Below are positions 18,966-28,357 of a DNA stretch of 64,000 nucleotides, piece after piece. This DNA is from Chryseobacterium sp. MEBOG06. GTDB taxonomy: Bacteria > Bacteroidota > Bacteroidia > Flavobacteriales > Weeksellaceae. Each line of letters starts with the position of its first letter. The first letter of the stretch is position 1. The stretch is from the NCBI RefSeq assembly GCF_021869765.1, contig NZ_CP084580.1, positions 3,286,001 through 3,350,000 of the forward strand, written 5' to 3'. Position numbers and translations under genes: made by a program. Below the pieces are notes generated by a model, which worked only from the letters and a program-made list of their open reading frames with translations, did no database searches and was not told the origin of the DNA.

Positions 18966-19247
18966 ATGAATGAAATCGAACTTAATAACTGTAAAAAAGC
19001 TCTTGGTTATAGAATTTCTGAACTGAGAAAGAAAGTTATAAATCCCGAGACGAATAAACCTATTTCACAAGAAGAACTGGGTTTAAGAACTGGGCATGCA
19101 AAGAAGACAATCGGAGAATTAGAAAGAGGAAATACAAATCCTCGCTATGACACCCTACTTATAATCAGCAAAGAACTCAATGTTACACTACAAGAGCTCT
19201 TTGATTTTGATATGAAAAAATACATTAAACTATCAAATAAATCCTGA
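18966..19247 (+). CDS. XRE-family helix-turn-helix regulator
   Basis: 93 residues. Classical Cro/CI-type HTH (ISELRKKVINPETNKPISQE-ELGLRTGHAKKTIGELERGN-TNPRYDTLLIISKELNVTLQ), with the QEELG helix and KKTIGELERG recognition region. DNA-binding repressor or activator, cytosolic. It sits between the structured RNA element and the convergent TIR-domain gene; regulation of either is inference. The stop lies inside the terminator stem. Confidence 0.88.
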   Translation: MNEIELNNCKKALGYRISELRKKVINPETNKPISQEELGLRTGHAKKTIGELERGNTNPRYDTLLIISKELNVTLQELFDFDMKKYIKLSNKS

Positions 19248-19269
19248 CGAAAGTTGGGATTTTTTTTTG
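19239..19269 (+). terminator. Terminator of the XRE gene
   Basis: AAATCCTGAC / GTTGGGATTT stem followed by an uninterrupted T tract. Confidence 0.8.
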
Positions 19270-19301
19270 TGATGAAACTTTTGAAATCTTTAAGAAATAC
19301 C

Positions 19302-19400
19302 CGCTCTCCGAAGTCTCCTGACTTTGGAGCAAACTTAAAGGAAGTAATCCTCTTACTTACTAGCTCAAAGTCGGGAGACTTTGTGCAGCGGGAGGTGATC
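19302..19400. repeat. Dispersed palindromic repeat, copy 2
   Basis: Arms GAAGTCTCCTGACTTTGGAG and GCTCAAAGTCGGGAGACTTT; flanking CCCGCTCTC and GCGGGAG also pair. Same family as 5653 and 37335. Confidence 0.8.
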
Positions 19401-19433
19401 CTGCTAAAGTCTTCAAAACATAAACACAAAAAA

Positions 19434-19459
19434 TATGGCCGGAATTTCTTCCGACCATA
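19434..19459 (-). terminator. Terminator of the TIR-domain gene
   Basis: On the minus strand the stem TATGGTCGGAA / TTCCGGCCATA is followed by TTTTTTG; it begins 28 bp past the TIR stop. Confidence 0.75.
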
Positions 19460-19487
19460 ACTGCCAATTTAAGGGCTTTTTTTTATA

Positions 19488-20567
19488 TTACATATACTCT
19501 TTTATTTTTTCGATTAGATTATTCATTAAAACGAAAACCTCTTTGGAATTTGGGAAATTTATCTGTTCAAAATTTAAATCAACAGTGTTTTCATTTTCTT
19601 TCAAAGCTCCTGCATTTGTCCTAGCATAGATAATATCCGGAAGCTCATTCATTCTATCAAAAACAGCCCTTGTCCACCCTTTAATATAAATAGGAATCAT
19701 TTCCACTTCATCAGGCGCTGATACTGCTAGAACTTCCGCCTCCCAATGAAATAAATGAGAACATACTTCCTTTAAGCTTTCCACGCTTGCTTTTATTGCA
19801 TGTGGATCTCCTGCAACTCCAGTTTCTCCAAAGGATTTGTATAACTCAATATTGTAGGTATTGGTGAAAATCTTCATTAACTGTAAAAAGTCTCGCAGCT
19901 TGTCGTTCATGAATCTACAATATTCTTTATAATCTAAAGTTCGAGATGTTTTATAATAAAGGTTATTTTGTAATTTTTCATAATCCTTTTGTAAATATTT
20001 AAGTCTTTCTCTAAGAAATTCAGCAGCTAATCTGAACTCCCAAGCAATTTTCTTTTCAACTAGAATATCTTTAATAATCTTAGATTCATTTTCAAATCCT
20101 TTTAGACTGTTATATTTAAAATCTTTCAGCTTTCTTCTTATTTGATTGCAAAACGGACCCAATGCTGCTAATATATTTTCATCATCTCTATCTGCATCAT
20201 AAGTACCATAATTGATTCCTGCTAAATCACTGGGTAAATGGAAATCTTTTGTGTGTTTTGGCGCAACAAAGAAAACTTTGTCTTTTCCTAGTTTTCCGAT
20301 AAAAAGTCCTAGTTCAAAAATAACATTATCTCTAACTATATTATAGTTTTTATCTCTAATGGTAGAAACGTCCTCTGGTTTAAATATGAATATAGCATAA
20401 TCAAAGCTATCTAATGCTTTGATCAAATCTTCGAGAGCTGTATTTGATAATTCGAAAATACCTTGTGTCCAAACTGTGGGATTCGCTTCATGTTCCAATA
20501 GCTCTTGAATATTATGAGCTATTTCCAAAGATTCTACAGACGATCCAATAAATATTTTTGGTTTCAT
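19488..20567 (-). CDS. TIR-like (predicted nucleotide-binding) domain protein
   Basis: 359 residues. Residues 1-110 fit the CAP12/PCTIR-type bacterial TIR domain: KIFIGSSVESLEIAHNIQEL at the start, ELLEHEANPTVWTQGIFELS, the SFDYAIFIF strand and NVIFELGLFIGKLGKDKVFF with the conserved Glu of FELG. The C-terminal ~200 residues are helical and unrecognised (a coiled segment EFLRERLKYLQKDYEKLQNN is clear) and could be the sensor. Such TIRs hydrolyse NAD+ in CBASS, Thoeris and related anti-phage systems. No cyclase or partner is adjacent, so a standalone defence effector is possible. Confidence 0.8.
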   Translation of the reverse strand: MKPKIFIGSSVESLEIAHNIQELLEHEANPTVWTQGIFELSNTALEDLIKALDSFDYAIFIFKPEDVSTIRDKNYNIVRDNVIFELGLFIGKLGKDKVFFVAPKHTKDFHLPSDLAGINYGTYDADRDDENILAALGPFCNQIRRKLKDFKYNSLKGFENESKIIKDILVEKKIAWEFRLAAEFLRERLKYLQKDYEKLQNNLYYKTSRTLDYKEYCRFMNDKLRDFLQLMKIFTNTYNIELYKSFGETGVAGDPHAIKASVESLKEVCSHLFHWEAEVLAVSAPDEVEMIPIYIKGWTRAVFDRMNELPDIIYARTNAGALKENENTVDLNFEQINFPNSKEVFVLMNNLIEKIKEYM

Positions 20568-21112
20568 TAAATATGAGTTTCCACAAATATAACAAAAAGC
20601 CTTCTGAAAAAGAAAAAACTAAAGTGCTACTAAATACTTCCTAAAGCTTCCATTATGCGCTAAGGCCGGATCCTGCAAGATCTGATTTGTACCGCTACCA
20701 CACCAATCCTTTCATATAGTTTTTAGTATTACTCCAGATGCGACTATCGTCACAGCTGCCCTCCACTATACCCTCAACCGGATTAAAACAAAATACCGCA
20801 CACAGGAGAAAATACATTGCCCGCAAAATAGTAACCCTATTTGCGGGCTTTTTTTTGAGATCAGCAGGAAGCCTCACGATCAGAGAATACAAAAATCTTC
20901 CGGTAACTATATTAGAACGCTGTTCATCCGTAACTTTAATCAAACTTAACACAGTTTATTTTCATAACATCAGTCTGAAGTTATTCTGAACAGGATTTTT
21001 CCTCAATCGTAGTTTTACTACAATTTTTCAAATTTAATATAGTTTTCCATTTCATAATCTATTTTTTCTCTAACTTCGGTGACATAATACCAAAAAAAAC
21101 GCACAAAATATT
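20568..21112. other. Intergenic region with an orphan terminator
   Basis: 545 bp between the divergent TIR and vgrG genes. Apart from the hairpin at 20820 no convincing gene is seen. Confidence 0.6.
20820..20858 (+). terminator. Orphan strong terminator
   Basis: CCCGCAAAATAG / CTATTTGCGGG stem (20820-20846) followed by a run of eight T. No plus-strand gene precedes it, so it may end a small RNA or a lost gene. Confidence 0.8.
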
Positions 21113-22996
21113 ATGAAAAACACCTCAAATTCTGAGAAAGTTTCAGAAAACCACATTTCGGGTATCAACCGTGTGGTCAAGCTGGAAATAGTGGTTGAGG
21201 GCAAGGCTGTCAATCATTTTAAACACTTTCGTTTACAACAGAGTGCCAGAAAGCACCATGATTTCGAACTGGTATTGGCTCATGATTCTCTAGGCGAAGT
21301 ACAAAACCACAACCTTGAGCAGGCCCAAAAGTTTTTAGGAAAGAGAATCACCATTGTTTTTAAATATAAAGATTACGAAAATGAAAGCCCCGAAAGAACA
21401 TTTGTGGGCCTCATCACCAAAGTAGCCTTCAGCCAGGAAAAAATGAGCCTGGGAAATATTATCTTAAAAGGACAAAGCCCCACGATTCTGATGGATGCTG
21501 CCCCGCATACCCAGAGTTTCGGAGGAAACCAGCAGGTGAATACCAATATAATTGCCAACCGCATTATCCGGGAGACATTAGGAACAAGTAAATTTGATTT
21601 CAGAGTAGATACCCAAAACAAAAGCTACATCAGCTACAGCGCGCAATATAATGAAACCCATTACAATTATCTGACAAGGATTGCAGAAGCCTACGGAGAA
21701 CAGTTTTATTATGATGGTGAAATCCTGCATTTCGGAAAACTTCCCGCTTCAGAAAAGCCTATCCAATTGGTGTATGGAAGCAATGTAACGGATGTACTTG
21801 TAGAGCTAAAAGCAGTTCATACCAAGCCGGAATATTTTGGCTACAACAGCAGCAACCATACTAAAATGACGGGAGCTGATGACCGTATACAGCATTTAGG
21901 AGAACTGTCTTCCAAAGCTTATGAACTGAATGATACTATTTTCACCACCAGATCATTAACTCCTACTCCTGTAAATGCCAATATGTTCTTGGATGTGGAT
22001 GATTCCCAAAAAAGCGCAAGAGGAAGCAAAGCAGTAGAAGTTTTTACGGTGACAGGGCAAACAACTGTTCCGTTCCTCTATATTGGCTGTGTGGCAGATT
22101 TAGCGATGAGAAAGGCTGACAGCAGCGAAACCTCTCATTTTACAACCCTTATGATTACCGAGGTCACCCATGAAGTGAATGCAAGAGGATATTATACCGG
22201 AAGCTTTGAAGCCATAGCTGAAGGAACCGGATTTATGCCAAAACCCGATTTTGAAATGCCCAAAGCAGAACCACAGGTGGCTACCGTGATTTCCAATGTA
22301 GATCCGTTGAATCAGGGAAGAGTACAGGTTCGGTTTGACTGGCAGTTAAATGATACCACCCACTTTATCAGAATGATGAGCCCCGATGCAGGGGGAACAG
22401 AGGCCATCACCCAAAACAGAGGCTTTGTAGCTGTTCCAGAGATTGGCGATCAGGTAATGGTAGGATTTGAATACCACAATCCCGATTTTCCATTCGCCAT
22501 GGGAGGAATGTTTCATGGGCAGGTAGGCCTGGGCGGAGGTGTGGACAATCATTTGAAATCTATACAGACCAGAAGCGGCATTAAGGTTTTAATGAATGAT
22601 GCCGAAAAAAGTGTCACCATTAAAGACCCAAGCGGAAATACCTATTTTATGGATGGCCAGGGAAATATTCATGTTACCGCACCCAAGAATATGACCTTTA
22701 CCGCTGGTGAAGATATGCAGATTTCTGTGGGTAGAAATATGACGACCAAGATTGGAAAAGACAGTATGATGCATATCGGAAATGACCATACCGAATCTAT
22801 CACAAAAAGATACACTCAGACTTCTGAAAATAAAACAGTTACCGTAAAACAGGATCAAACCGAAAGTACAGGAAATACCTTTAAAAGCATTTCCGGAGAA
22901 GCAGATATACAAACTTCTAAAGGCGATCTGAAACTGAGAGGAACATCATTGGCTGTCTTCCAGGGAGGAAAAGACGTTAAAGTAAGTAAAGGCTAA
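21113..22996 (+). CDS. vgrG: Type VI secretion tip protein VgrG
   Basis: 627 residues, typical of Bacteroidota T6SS VgrG. The gp27-like N-terminal domain includes FRLQQSARKHHDFELVLAHD and YNYLTRIAEAYGEQFYYDGE. The gp5-like OB fold contains NQGRVQVRFDW and RGFVAVPEIGDQVMVGFEYH. The C-terminal beta-prism has a repeated GRNMTTKIGKDSMMHIGNDH pattern. It forms the trimeric spike that carries PAAR-type effectors. It heads a plus-strand string of cargo and immunity genes to 31071. No sheath or baseplate genes lie in the window, so this is an auxiliary vgrG island. Confidence 0.95.
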   Translation: MKNTSNSEKVSENHISGINRVVKLEIVVEGKAVNHFKHFRLQQSARKHHDFELVLAHDSLGEVQNHNLEQAQKFLGKRITIVFKYKDYENESPERTFVGLITKVAFSQEKMSLGNIILKGQSPTILMDAAPHTQSFGGNQQVNTNIIANRIIRETLGTSKFDFRVDTQNKSYISYSAQYNETHYNYLTRIAEAYGEQFYYDGEILHFGKLPASEKPIQLVYGSNVTDVLVELKAVHTKPEYFGYNSSNHTKMTGADDRIQHLGELSSKAYELNDTIFTTRSLTPTPVNANMFLDVDDSQKSARGSKAVEVFTVTGQTTVPFLYIGCVADLAMRKADSSETSHFTTLMITEVTHEVNARGYYTGSFEAIAEGTGFMPKPDFEMPKAEPQVATVISNVDPLNQGRVQVRFDWQLNDTTHFIRMMSPDAGGTEAITQNRGFVAVPEIGDQVMVGFEYHNPDFPFAMGGMFHGQVGLGGGVDNHLKSIQTRSGIKVLMNDAEKSVTIKDPSGNTYFMDGQGNIHVTAPKNMTFTAGEDMQISVGRNMTTKIGKDSMMHIGNDHTESITKRYTQTSENKTVTVKQDQTESTGNTFKSISGEADIQTSKGDLKLRGTSLAVFQGGKDVKVSKG

Positions 22997-23086
22997 ATCT
23001 ATTCAGGCGATGAAAGTAGATTTTCATTACTGCCTGCAATTATGATTTCCGCCTTAACCATTGAATCCAATCCAAAATAGCAACAC

Positions 23087-24712
23087 ATGGAAGATCAGAA
23101 GACTTCAGCACATGATCAAAAGCTTTCTGAAAAAAGAGCAGAACAACAGAAGAAATCCACCGAAGATTCTCCTTCAGAAAAGAGAGAAATGGTCATGCAT
23201 GGAGCGAAGTTGAGCTGTCCTTATGCCCAGGCCCCCGGAGACCTGAAAGTAACGTCTAACGAAATCTACCTTCAGGATCAGCCATTTGCGACCATTGGTG
23301 ATGGGAATAATATGGTTAACCTTCAGTTTAAAGGAACCTGTGGGCACCCGAAATGGCCTGCGAGAAACATGTCTCCCCCACCCTGCATGAGTGTGATCAA
23401 ACTAAGTCCATGGGAAAATCCGGGTACCTCTACCATTCAGGAGCAAAAGGTTTTGGTAAAAGAATCTCATATCACCTGTGATCCTGAATTTAATTCGGCT
23501 TCTCCTTCTCCAATTCCGAAAGCTGATAGTATAAAAAGTGAAATTCAGAATACCGATGGCCCTAAAATTATTGATGCTTATTTTGTGAAATGGGTATCCG
23601 AAAAAGGCACTGACGCTAAAAAGAAAAATACCACAAAAGTAACAGCAGAAAAGATATCTGAACGAGGATTAAGTTATCAGGTTGCTGTGGTTGTAGAGAC
23701 CGAAGGACTAGCAGGAAAGAAAGTAAAAGTTAAGATTAAAAGTGGTAAAAATAAGGTCTTAAGTGACGTAAATACTGAGGTAAGTCTTATCGATTTAAAA
23801 GAGGTAGAAAAAATTACCGATGCTTCAAAATATGCTGGAATAAAGGCAAAAAATGAATTTGAGGTAGAAGTTGATAATCTGGCTAATGATACCACCATAG
23901 AAAATGCAAGCCAATTCAAAAATAAAGCAGTACTCAAGCTAATGCTGAATCAGCGTGCTGATGATTTATCATTTAACCTGGCCAAGCTCATCGCTGCAAG
24001 TGCAGACAAAGAAGCATCCGTATATATTGAAGTTACTTCTGATGATCCCAAAATTCAATATCTTGGTAAAGAAGGAAGCGGGGGCTTAAAAAACACCTTC
24101 TTAAATGATGGTGGCAACTATTTTAAAATAAAATATCTTGAACAGCCATGGATTGTTAAAGCCCGTGAAGAACAGGAGCTTGGTATTTCAGAATCCACCC
24201 ATTGTTCCAAGATTATAGATGAATATCATGCCGTTAACCGGCAGAATAAACCCAAAGCCTGTGCGGATACCGGTAATAGTTCCTGGTGTGCTTCATTTGT
24301 GGGCTGGTGTTTAAAAAATAGCGGCTATTCGGCCCAATTAGATCCGGGTGCCTATTCATATGGTGAAGAAAAAACCAGATACAGACAAGGATTTAAGAAA
24401 AATCCTACCGATAAAAAAGGACTGGAAAAAGAAGAATTTGATGATCCGGTATGGGGAAAACTGATAGCGGGCAATCAGCCTTACTTAGGTTCCATATGTG
24501 TTTTATCCAATAAACATCACGTAAGCATGGCTGTTGGAAAAAGCAGTGATGGTAAAACCATCTATTACCTGGGCGGAAATCAGGGAAACAAGGTTTGTGT
24601 AGGAGCTTTTGCCAATAGAAGCTCTGCCATGTATCCTATAGAATATACAAAAAAAACGGAAGATGAGGAATTACCTATTTATTATACAAAAAATGAAAAG
24701 CTTAGTTACTAG
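23087..24712 (+). CDS. T6SS effector: PAAR-like (DUF4280) protein with C-terminal NlpC/P60-type amidase
   Basis: 541 residues. Residues ~33-140 form a DUF4280 PAAR-like domain (MVMHGAKLSCPYAQAPGDLK .. GTCGHPKWP .. PPCMSVIKLSPWENPG) that would cap the VgrG spike. A middle Lys-rich beta region follows. The C-terminal ~170 residues match TIGR02594-type cysteine peptidases: PWIVKAREEQELGISE, the Cys nucleophile in SSWCASFVGWCLKNSGYS, the His in KHHVSMAVG, then YYLGGNQGNKV. Predicted to cut peptidoglycan in the target periplasm. The overlapping next gene encodes an exported protein, probably its immunity factor. Confidence 0.85.
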   Translation: MEDQKTSAHDQKLSEKRAEQQKKSTEDSPSEKREMVMHGAKLSCPYAQAPGDLKVTSNEIYLQDQPFATIGDGNNMVNLQFKGTCGHPKWPARNMSPPPCMSVIKLSPWENPGTSTIQEQKVLVKESHITCDPEFNSASPSPIPKADSIKSEIQNTDGPKIIDAYFVKWVSEKGTDAKKKNTTKVTAEKISERGLSYQVAVVVETEGLAGKKVKVKIKSGKNKVLSDVNTEVSLIDLKEVEKITDASKYAGIKAKNEFEVEVDNLANDTTIENASQFKNKAVLKLMLNQRADDLSFNLAKLIAASADKEASVYIEVTSDDPKIQYLGKEGSGGLKNTFLNDGGNYFKIKYLEQPWIVKAREEQELGISESTHCSKIIDEYHAVNRQNKPKACADTGNSSWCASFVGWCLKNSGYSAQLDPGAYSYGEEKTRYRQGFKKNPTDKKGLEKEEFDDPVWGKLIAGNQPYLGSICVLSNKHHVSMAVGKSSDGKTIYYLGGNQGNKVCVGAFANRSSAMYPIEYTKKTEDEELPIYYTKNEKLSY

Positions 24713-25268
24713 TCTGATATTACTTTTCTGCATATCTATTTACGGGCAAAAGCCTGTAGATGATAGTTTGAAGTTATATTATCAGGATTCGCTGATGGTT
24801 AATAAAAATTTTAAAGACGGGGCTGTCTCCAATAATCTTACCATAAAAGTCATTAATCCCTGTGACTCTGAAAAAAATAGATTTGACGGAGCTGTTACCC
24901 TTATCAGTGCTACTGTTAAAAATAAAAATTACACCGATAATGTAGTTTATAATTATCCTTATGCACAATCCGGCTTAATCAATCTAAAAGCAAAGAATAT
25001 CTCTGATGTGACCATAGATAAACGTCAGGCTGTCTTCATCCCTTTTACCTATTGTGGAAACCAGGATAATGATACACAGGTCACGTATATTACGTTTTAT
25101 AAACATAAAAAGTACCTGCATCATATCAAGTACTATTGTGGTGAAGACAATAAATGTAAAGTCAAAGATGACCTGAACGTTACTTTAAAAGATCTTCCTG
25201 CGCCGGTAAAAGCGAAAGTGATTCGGGACTTAGCGACTAAATATAAGAATCCAAATGATTTTTACTAA
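24693..25268 (+). CDS. Exported protein, probable immunity to the amidase effector
   Basis: 191 residues from the ATG at 24693, which gives a clean signal peptide MKSLVTSLILLFCISIYGQ; an earlier ATG at 24663 would add ten unlikely residues. The start overlaps the effector gene by 20 bp in another frame, an arrangement typical of effector-immunity pairs. The mature part is beta-rich with four Cys and unrecognised. Periplasmic location fits protection against a peptidoglycan amidase. The role is inferred from position and signal peptide only. Confidence 0.6.
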   Translation: MKSLVTSLILLFCISIYGQKPVDDSLKLYYQDSLMVNKNFKDGAVSNNLTIKVINPCDSEKNRFDGAVTLISATVKNKNYTDNVVYNYPYAQSGLINLKAKNISDVTIDKRQAVFIPFTYCGNQDNDTQVTYITFYKHKKYLHHIKYYCGEDNKCKVKDDLNVTLKDLPAPVKAKVIRDLATKYKNPNDFY

Positions 25269-25285
25269 CTGCAAAATACAATGCG

Positions 25286-26953
25286 ATGAGTGAAATACAA
25301 GAACAAGACAATTATTCTGCAAACCCCAATCAAAAGACTTATGATATACCCCATCAGGTAGATCATGAGGTGAATGTGGTAAAAATATATTTTGCTAAAC
25401 CAATTCCTAAGATGATCTGGGAAACAAAAGAAGATACCTATACTGTAAAAAGCGGAGGACTTGTATCTGATGTTAAAAAGAAATATGCAAAGAAAGGAAG
25501 AAGGAATTTACAGGCCGATAAAGAAGATTCTGTAAGATTAACAGCCAAAGAAGAGGTAAAAGTGACCTGGGAAGAAGAAGCACAGGCAAAAAAAGCTGAT
25601 GGCAGTCCGGATTTTGATTTTGAAAGAATAAACAGCACTACCATTAAAAATAAAGTATGGGTGGTCGCAGAATGCCAGGGAAACAGCGGAAAACTCTCAG
25701 TGGAAATCTATGAAAATAAATTAAAAAATACAGAAAACGTATATGATGGTCCTGTAAAGTTTTTAGACGGTGGCACAGAAAAAAGCCAGATTGAATTCAG
25801 CATCAACGGAGCATTGGTATATAGTAAAGAAATAACTCTGCGCCCCAAAACTGATGAAGATTTAAAAAATTTAATAGAAAAATTTAATAAAAGAGACGAA
25901 CTTAATGCTTTTCTATATTTCAAAGGTGAAGTAAAAGATACACAGGATGAAGTGAAATATCCGGATGACACCCATGAGTTTTTGAATAAAGACCATGATA
26001 GGTTTGAAATCAGATATTGTAATTGTGGAAAGAATTATGATATTACCTGTACAAGATATAGTGGAAAATACGGACCTGCCTACTGGGGATCTAAAAAACT
26101 TGAAAACTATGCTGATTGGGATACCTTAATTGAAAATAAAAAGATAACAGATGAAGAAAAAGCGATCTTAGTGGGAATGTCTGAAAATGAAGGTAAATTA
26201 GATTCTGTTCAATCTTATGACTGGGATCTTTCCGGAGAAAAAATGATATTAACTGCCGGGGCCATGCAAAAAACAGTAGATCACACTGGAAAAGGCGAAT
26301 TTACCACACAGGTTGAAGAGTTTAAAACCCAATATCCTGAAAAATATGAAGAGCTGTTTGTATCGTGTGGCTGGACTGTAGACGCCGGCGTCTTGTATTA
26401 TAAAGATCCTGCAAACCCTACAGCAGATAAAATGACAGGAAATACATTATCAGAGAAAATAAGAGAAAACTGCAAAGAATCTTTGTTTGGAAAAACGGTA
26501 GATTGCAAACCCCTGCAGCCTATAGTAAATGCTGTTATAGATAAATCGTTTCAGGAAAAACAAGTGTTGGATTTTATCAAAAGATTAAAAGAGGTAGTCC
26601 TTCCATTAGTTCCTGCCGGCTATTCATATAAACTGTCAGACTATTTACAGTCAAAACTGGGTAAAGCTACCGTACTGGATCATCACATTAACAGACCTGC
26701 ACTTGTAAAAGATGACTTTGGAGCAGCACTAGGCCGGTTTTTCGCTAAAAAAGATGCTGATACAGCCAAAGAAAATAAAAACAGAAAAGAAGGTGAAAAA
26801 TTAGAAAAACTATCAAGAAATCCTGGAGAATGGGGAGACAATCATCCTAAATATGAGCAGGAAATCCTTGATGATTATGGTAATCAAAGAAGAGGTACCG
26901 ATATGGATAAACGGTATGAGAAAATGAAAAAAAATTCAAACTTGTCGTCATGA
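25286..26953 (+). CDS. Putative T6SS effector, possible muramidase
   Basis: 555 residues, no signal peptide. The N-terminal ~230 residues are Lys-rich beta, like the middle part of the neighbouring PAAR protein, suggesting a common loading region. Residues ~285-400 (AILVGMSENEGKLDSVQSYD .. LTAGAMQKTVDHTGKGEF .. LFVSCGWTVD) look like a lysozyme-type domain with the Glu of SENEG as candidate acid. This is pattern recognition, not a firm family match. The 4-bp ATGA overlap with an exported protein again looks like an effector-immunity pair. The C-terminal tail (DNHPKYEQEILDDYGNQRRG) is polar and charged. Confidence 0.5.
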   Translation: MSEIQEQDNYSANPNQKTYDIPHQVDHEVNVVKIYFAKPIPKMIWETKEDTYTVKSGGLVSDVKKKYAKKGRRNLQADKEDSVRLTAKEEVKVTWEEEAQAKKADGSPDFDFERINSTTIKNKVWVVAECQGNSGKLSVEIYENKLKNTENVYDGPVKFLDGGTEKSQIEFSINGALVYSKEITLRPKTDEDLKNLIEKFNKRDELNAFLYFKGEVKDTQDEVKYPDDTHEFLNKDHDRFEIRYCNCGKNYDITCTRYSGKYGPAYWGSKKLENYADWDTLIENKKITDEEKAILVGMSENEGKLDSVQSYDWDLSGEKMILTAGAMQKTVDHTGKGEFTTQVEEFKTQYPEKYEELFVSCGWTVDAGVLYYKDPANPTADKMTGNTLSEKIRENCKESLFGKTVDCKPLQPIVNAVIDKSFQEKQVLDFIKRLKEVVLPLVPAGYSYKLSDYLQSKLGKATVLDHHINRPALVKDDFGAALGRFFAKKDADTAKENKNRKEGEKLEKLSRNPGEWGDNHPKYEQEILDDYGNQRRGTDMDKRYEKMKKNSNLSS

Positions 26954-27429
26954 AAAAAATTACATCTATCCTGATGATTTTGATCATTTGTATTACATGT
27001 GGAAATACTTTTCCCCATCGAAATCATTATGTACAGAATAAAACGGTAAAAAAAGACACTCTCATTACTTTAAATGACACGTGGGCATTGTATTACGCTT
27101 CATATAACCGCGATATGAAATTATGGTACAATCTTCATATCATTAATAAAAAGAAACGTACAAAAGTGGGGAAAGGAACCGAATACAAAGGAACCGGAAG
27201 TGAGCTTTTTTCTTCCCTGTCTCCTAATTCAAAATATGTGGTAGTTGATGCCGTCATCAAGGATTATGTGCATGAAAGTGATAAAGACAGTACACTGCAC
27301 GAAAATTATACGTGTGCTATTATAGATCTGAACAAAGCAAAAATAGTAAAACAAATGCAGCAGGACTGCGATGGATCATGGAACAAAAAAAGCCAATGGG
27401 TTTCCTCTGGTGGAAAAGTTGTTTTTTAA
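26950..27429 (+). CDS. Exported protein, probable immunity to the 25286 effector
   Basis: 159 residues. Leader MKKITSILMILIICITCGNT with a possible lipobox (ITCG), so periplasmic or lipid-anchored. The body contains a beta-propeller-blade-like TWALYYASYNRDMKLWYNLH and two Cys. Translationally coupled to the preceding effector through ATGA. No family recognised. Confidence 0.55.
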   Translation: MKKITSILMILIICITCGNTFPHRNHYVQNKTVKKDTLITLNDTWALYYASYNRDMKLWYNLHIINKKKRTKVGKGTEYKGTGSELFSSLSPNSKYVVVDAVIKDYVHESDKDSTLHENYTCAIIDLNKAKIVKQMQQDCDGSWNKKSQWVSSGGKVVF

Positions 27430-27484
27430 ATAAAAGCAGTGGTTTAATCAGCAGTTACAAGTTGTAAAAAACAGGTGAAGAATT

Positions 27485-28357
27485 ATGGAGCCAGTGTTTC
27501 CCATAGATATTAAATTAAACCTTCTCGAAGGAAAGAAGTTTTATCGCTATTCCTGTAATGAGTATACCACCACCAATGGGAAAACTCACAGAAGTGAGCT
27601 CAACAAAAATTTTCATGTTACGCTGAAGCTTTTAGAAACAGATAGATTCGAATATCATATTGAGATTTTTGACAGAGTTCACCGGGATAAGGAGCTGTCA
27701 TTATCAGAAAAGGATTTTTTAGACAGAGTTGCAGAAATTAATAATGATGTAGTGCTTGTAACAGATGAATATGGCAAATTAAAAAATGTACAAGGATTGT
27801 CTGTTCTTCAGGATAAAACAGAAAAAATAATAGAAAGACTTTCCCGATCCTATGTAGGTAAGCAAGCCGGTGATTTTTATACATTTTTAAAAGATTTTTA
27901 TCAAAAGGAAAATCTGATCTGCGCAGATTTTTTAAAGAACAATCATTTTGGAATGATCGTCCATAAATTTTATGGATGGTATGATGATCAAGAAGAACAG
28001 ATAAAGCATAGTGTACGCTACCGTAATTTTATGAATAATACCGTCATGGATATAGACGAGCGTATACAAACAGAAGCTATGCGTAATGATGATGAATTAT
28101 TGCTATTACAGTATACCGGAAATATCCCATCAGATAAAAACTGGGAAATGTTCTACGGAGAAATGAAAAGAAAGGAAATAACTTGTAACCGTGAAACCGA
28201 TTTCCCGAAACTGGACAAATATAAGGGGCAGATGTTACTGGATTTCGTAACCAAAGAAGTGTTGGAACATAAACTTACCATAGAATTTTCTCTGGGCGAA
28301 AACTATCAAAAGACAATCATCTATCATATAAAAGAAGTAAGTCATGAAGAATTATAA
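27485..28357 (+). CDS. Hypothetical protein of the VgrG island
   Basis: 290 residues, no signal or membrane segment, not recognised. Begins MEPVFPIDIKLNLLEGKKFY and is mixed alpha/beta with a helical middle. Its place between two effector modules and its cytosolic character suit a chaperone or adaptor that loads the downstream LAS-type effector, but nothing in the sequence proves this. The next small gene overlaps its end by 14 bp. Confidence 0.5.
   Translation: MEPVFPIDIKLNLLEGKKFYRYSCNEYTTTNGKTHRSELNKNFHVTLKLLETDRFEYHIEIFDRVHRDKELSLSEKDFLDRVAEINNDVVLVTDEYGKLKNVQGLSVLQDKTEKIIERLSRSYVGKQAGDFYTFLKDFYQKENLICADFLKNNHFGMIVHKFYGWYDDQEEQIKHSVRYRNFMNNTVMDIDERIQTEAMRNDDELLLLQYTGNIPSDKNWEMFYGEMKRKEITCNRETDFPKLDKYKGQMLLDFVTKEVLEHKLTIEFSLGENYQKTIIYHIKEVSHEEL

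Noticed and set aside
20695..20952. 85-codon minus-strand ORF in the gap before vgrG
   Set aside because: It runs through the orphan terminator hairpin, has no recognisable motif or neighbour coupling, and low-complexity shadow composition.
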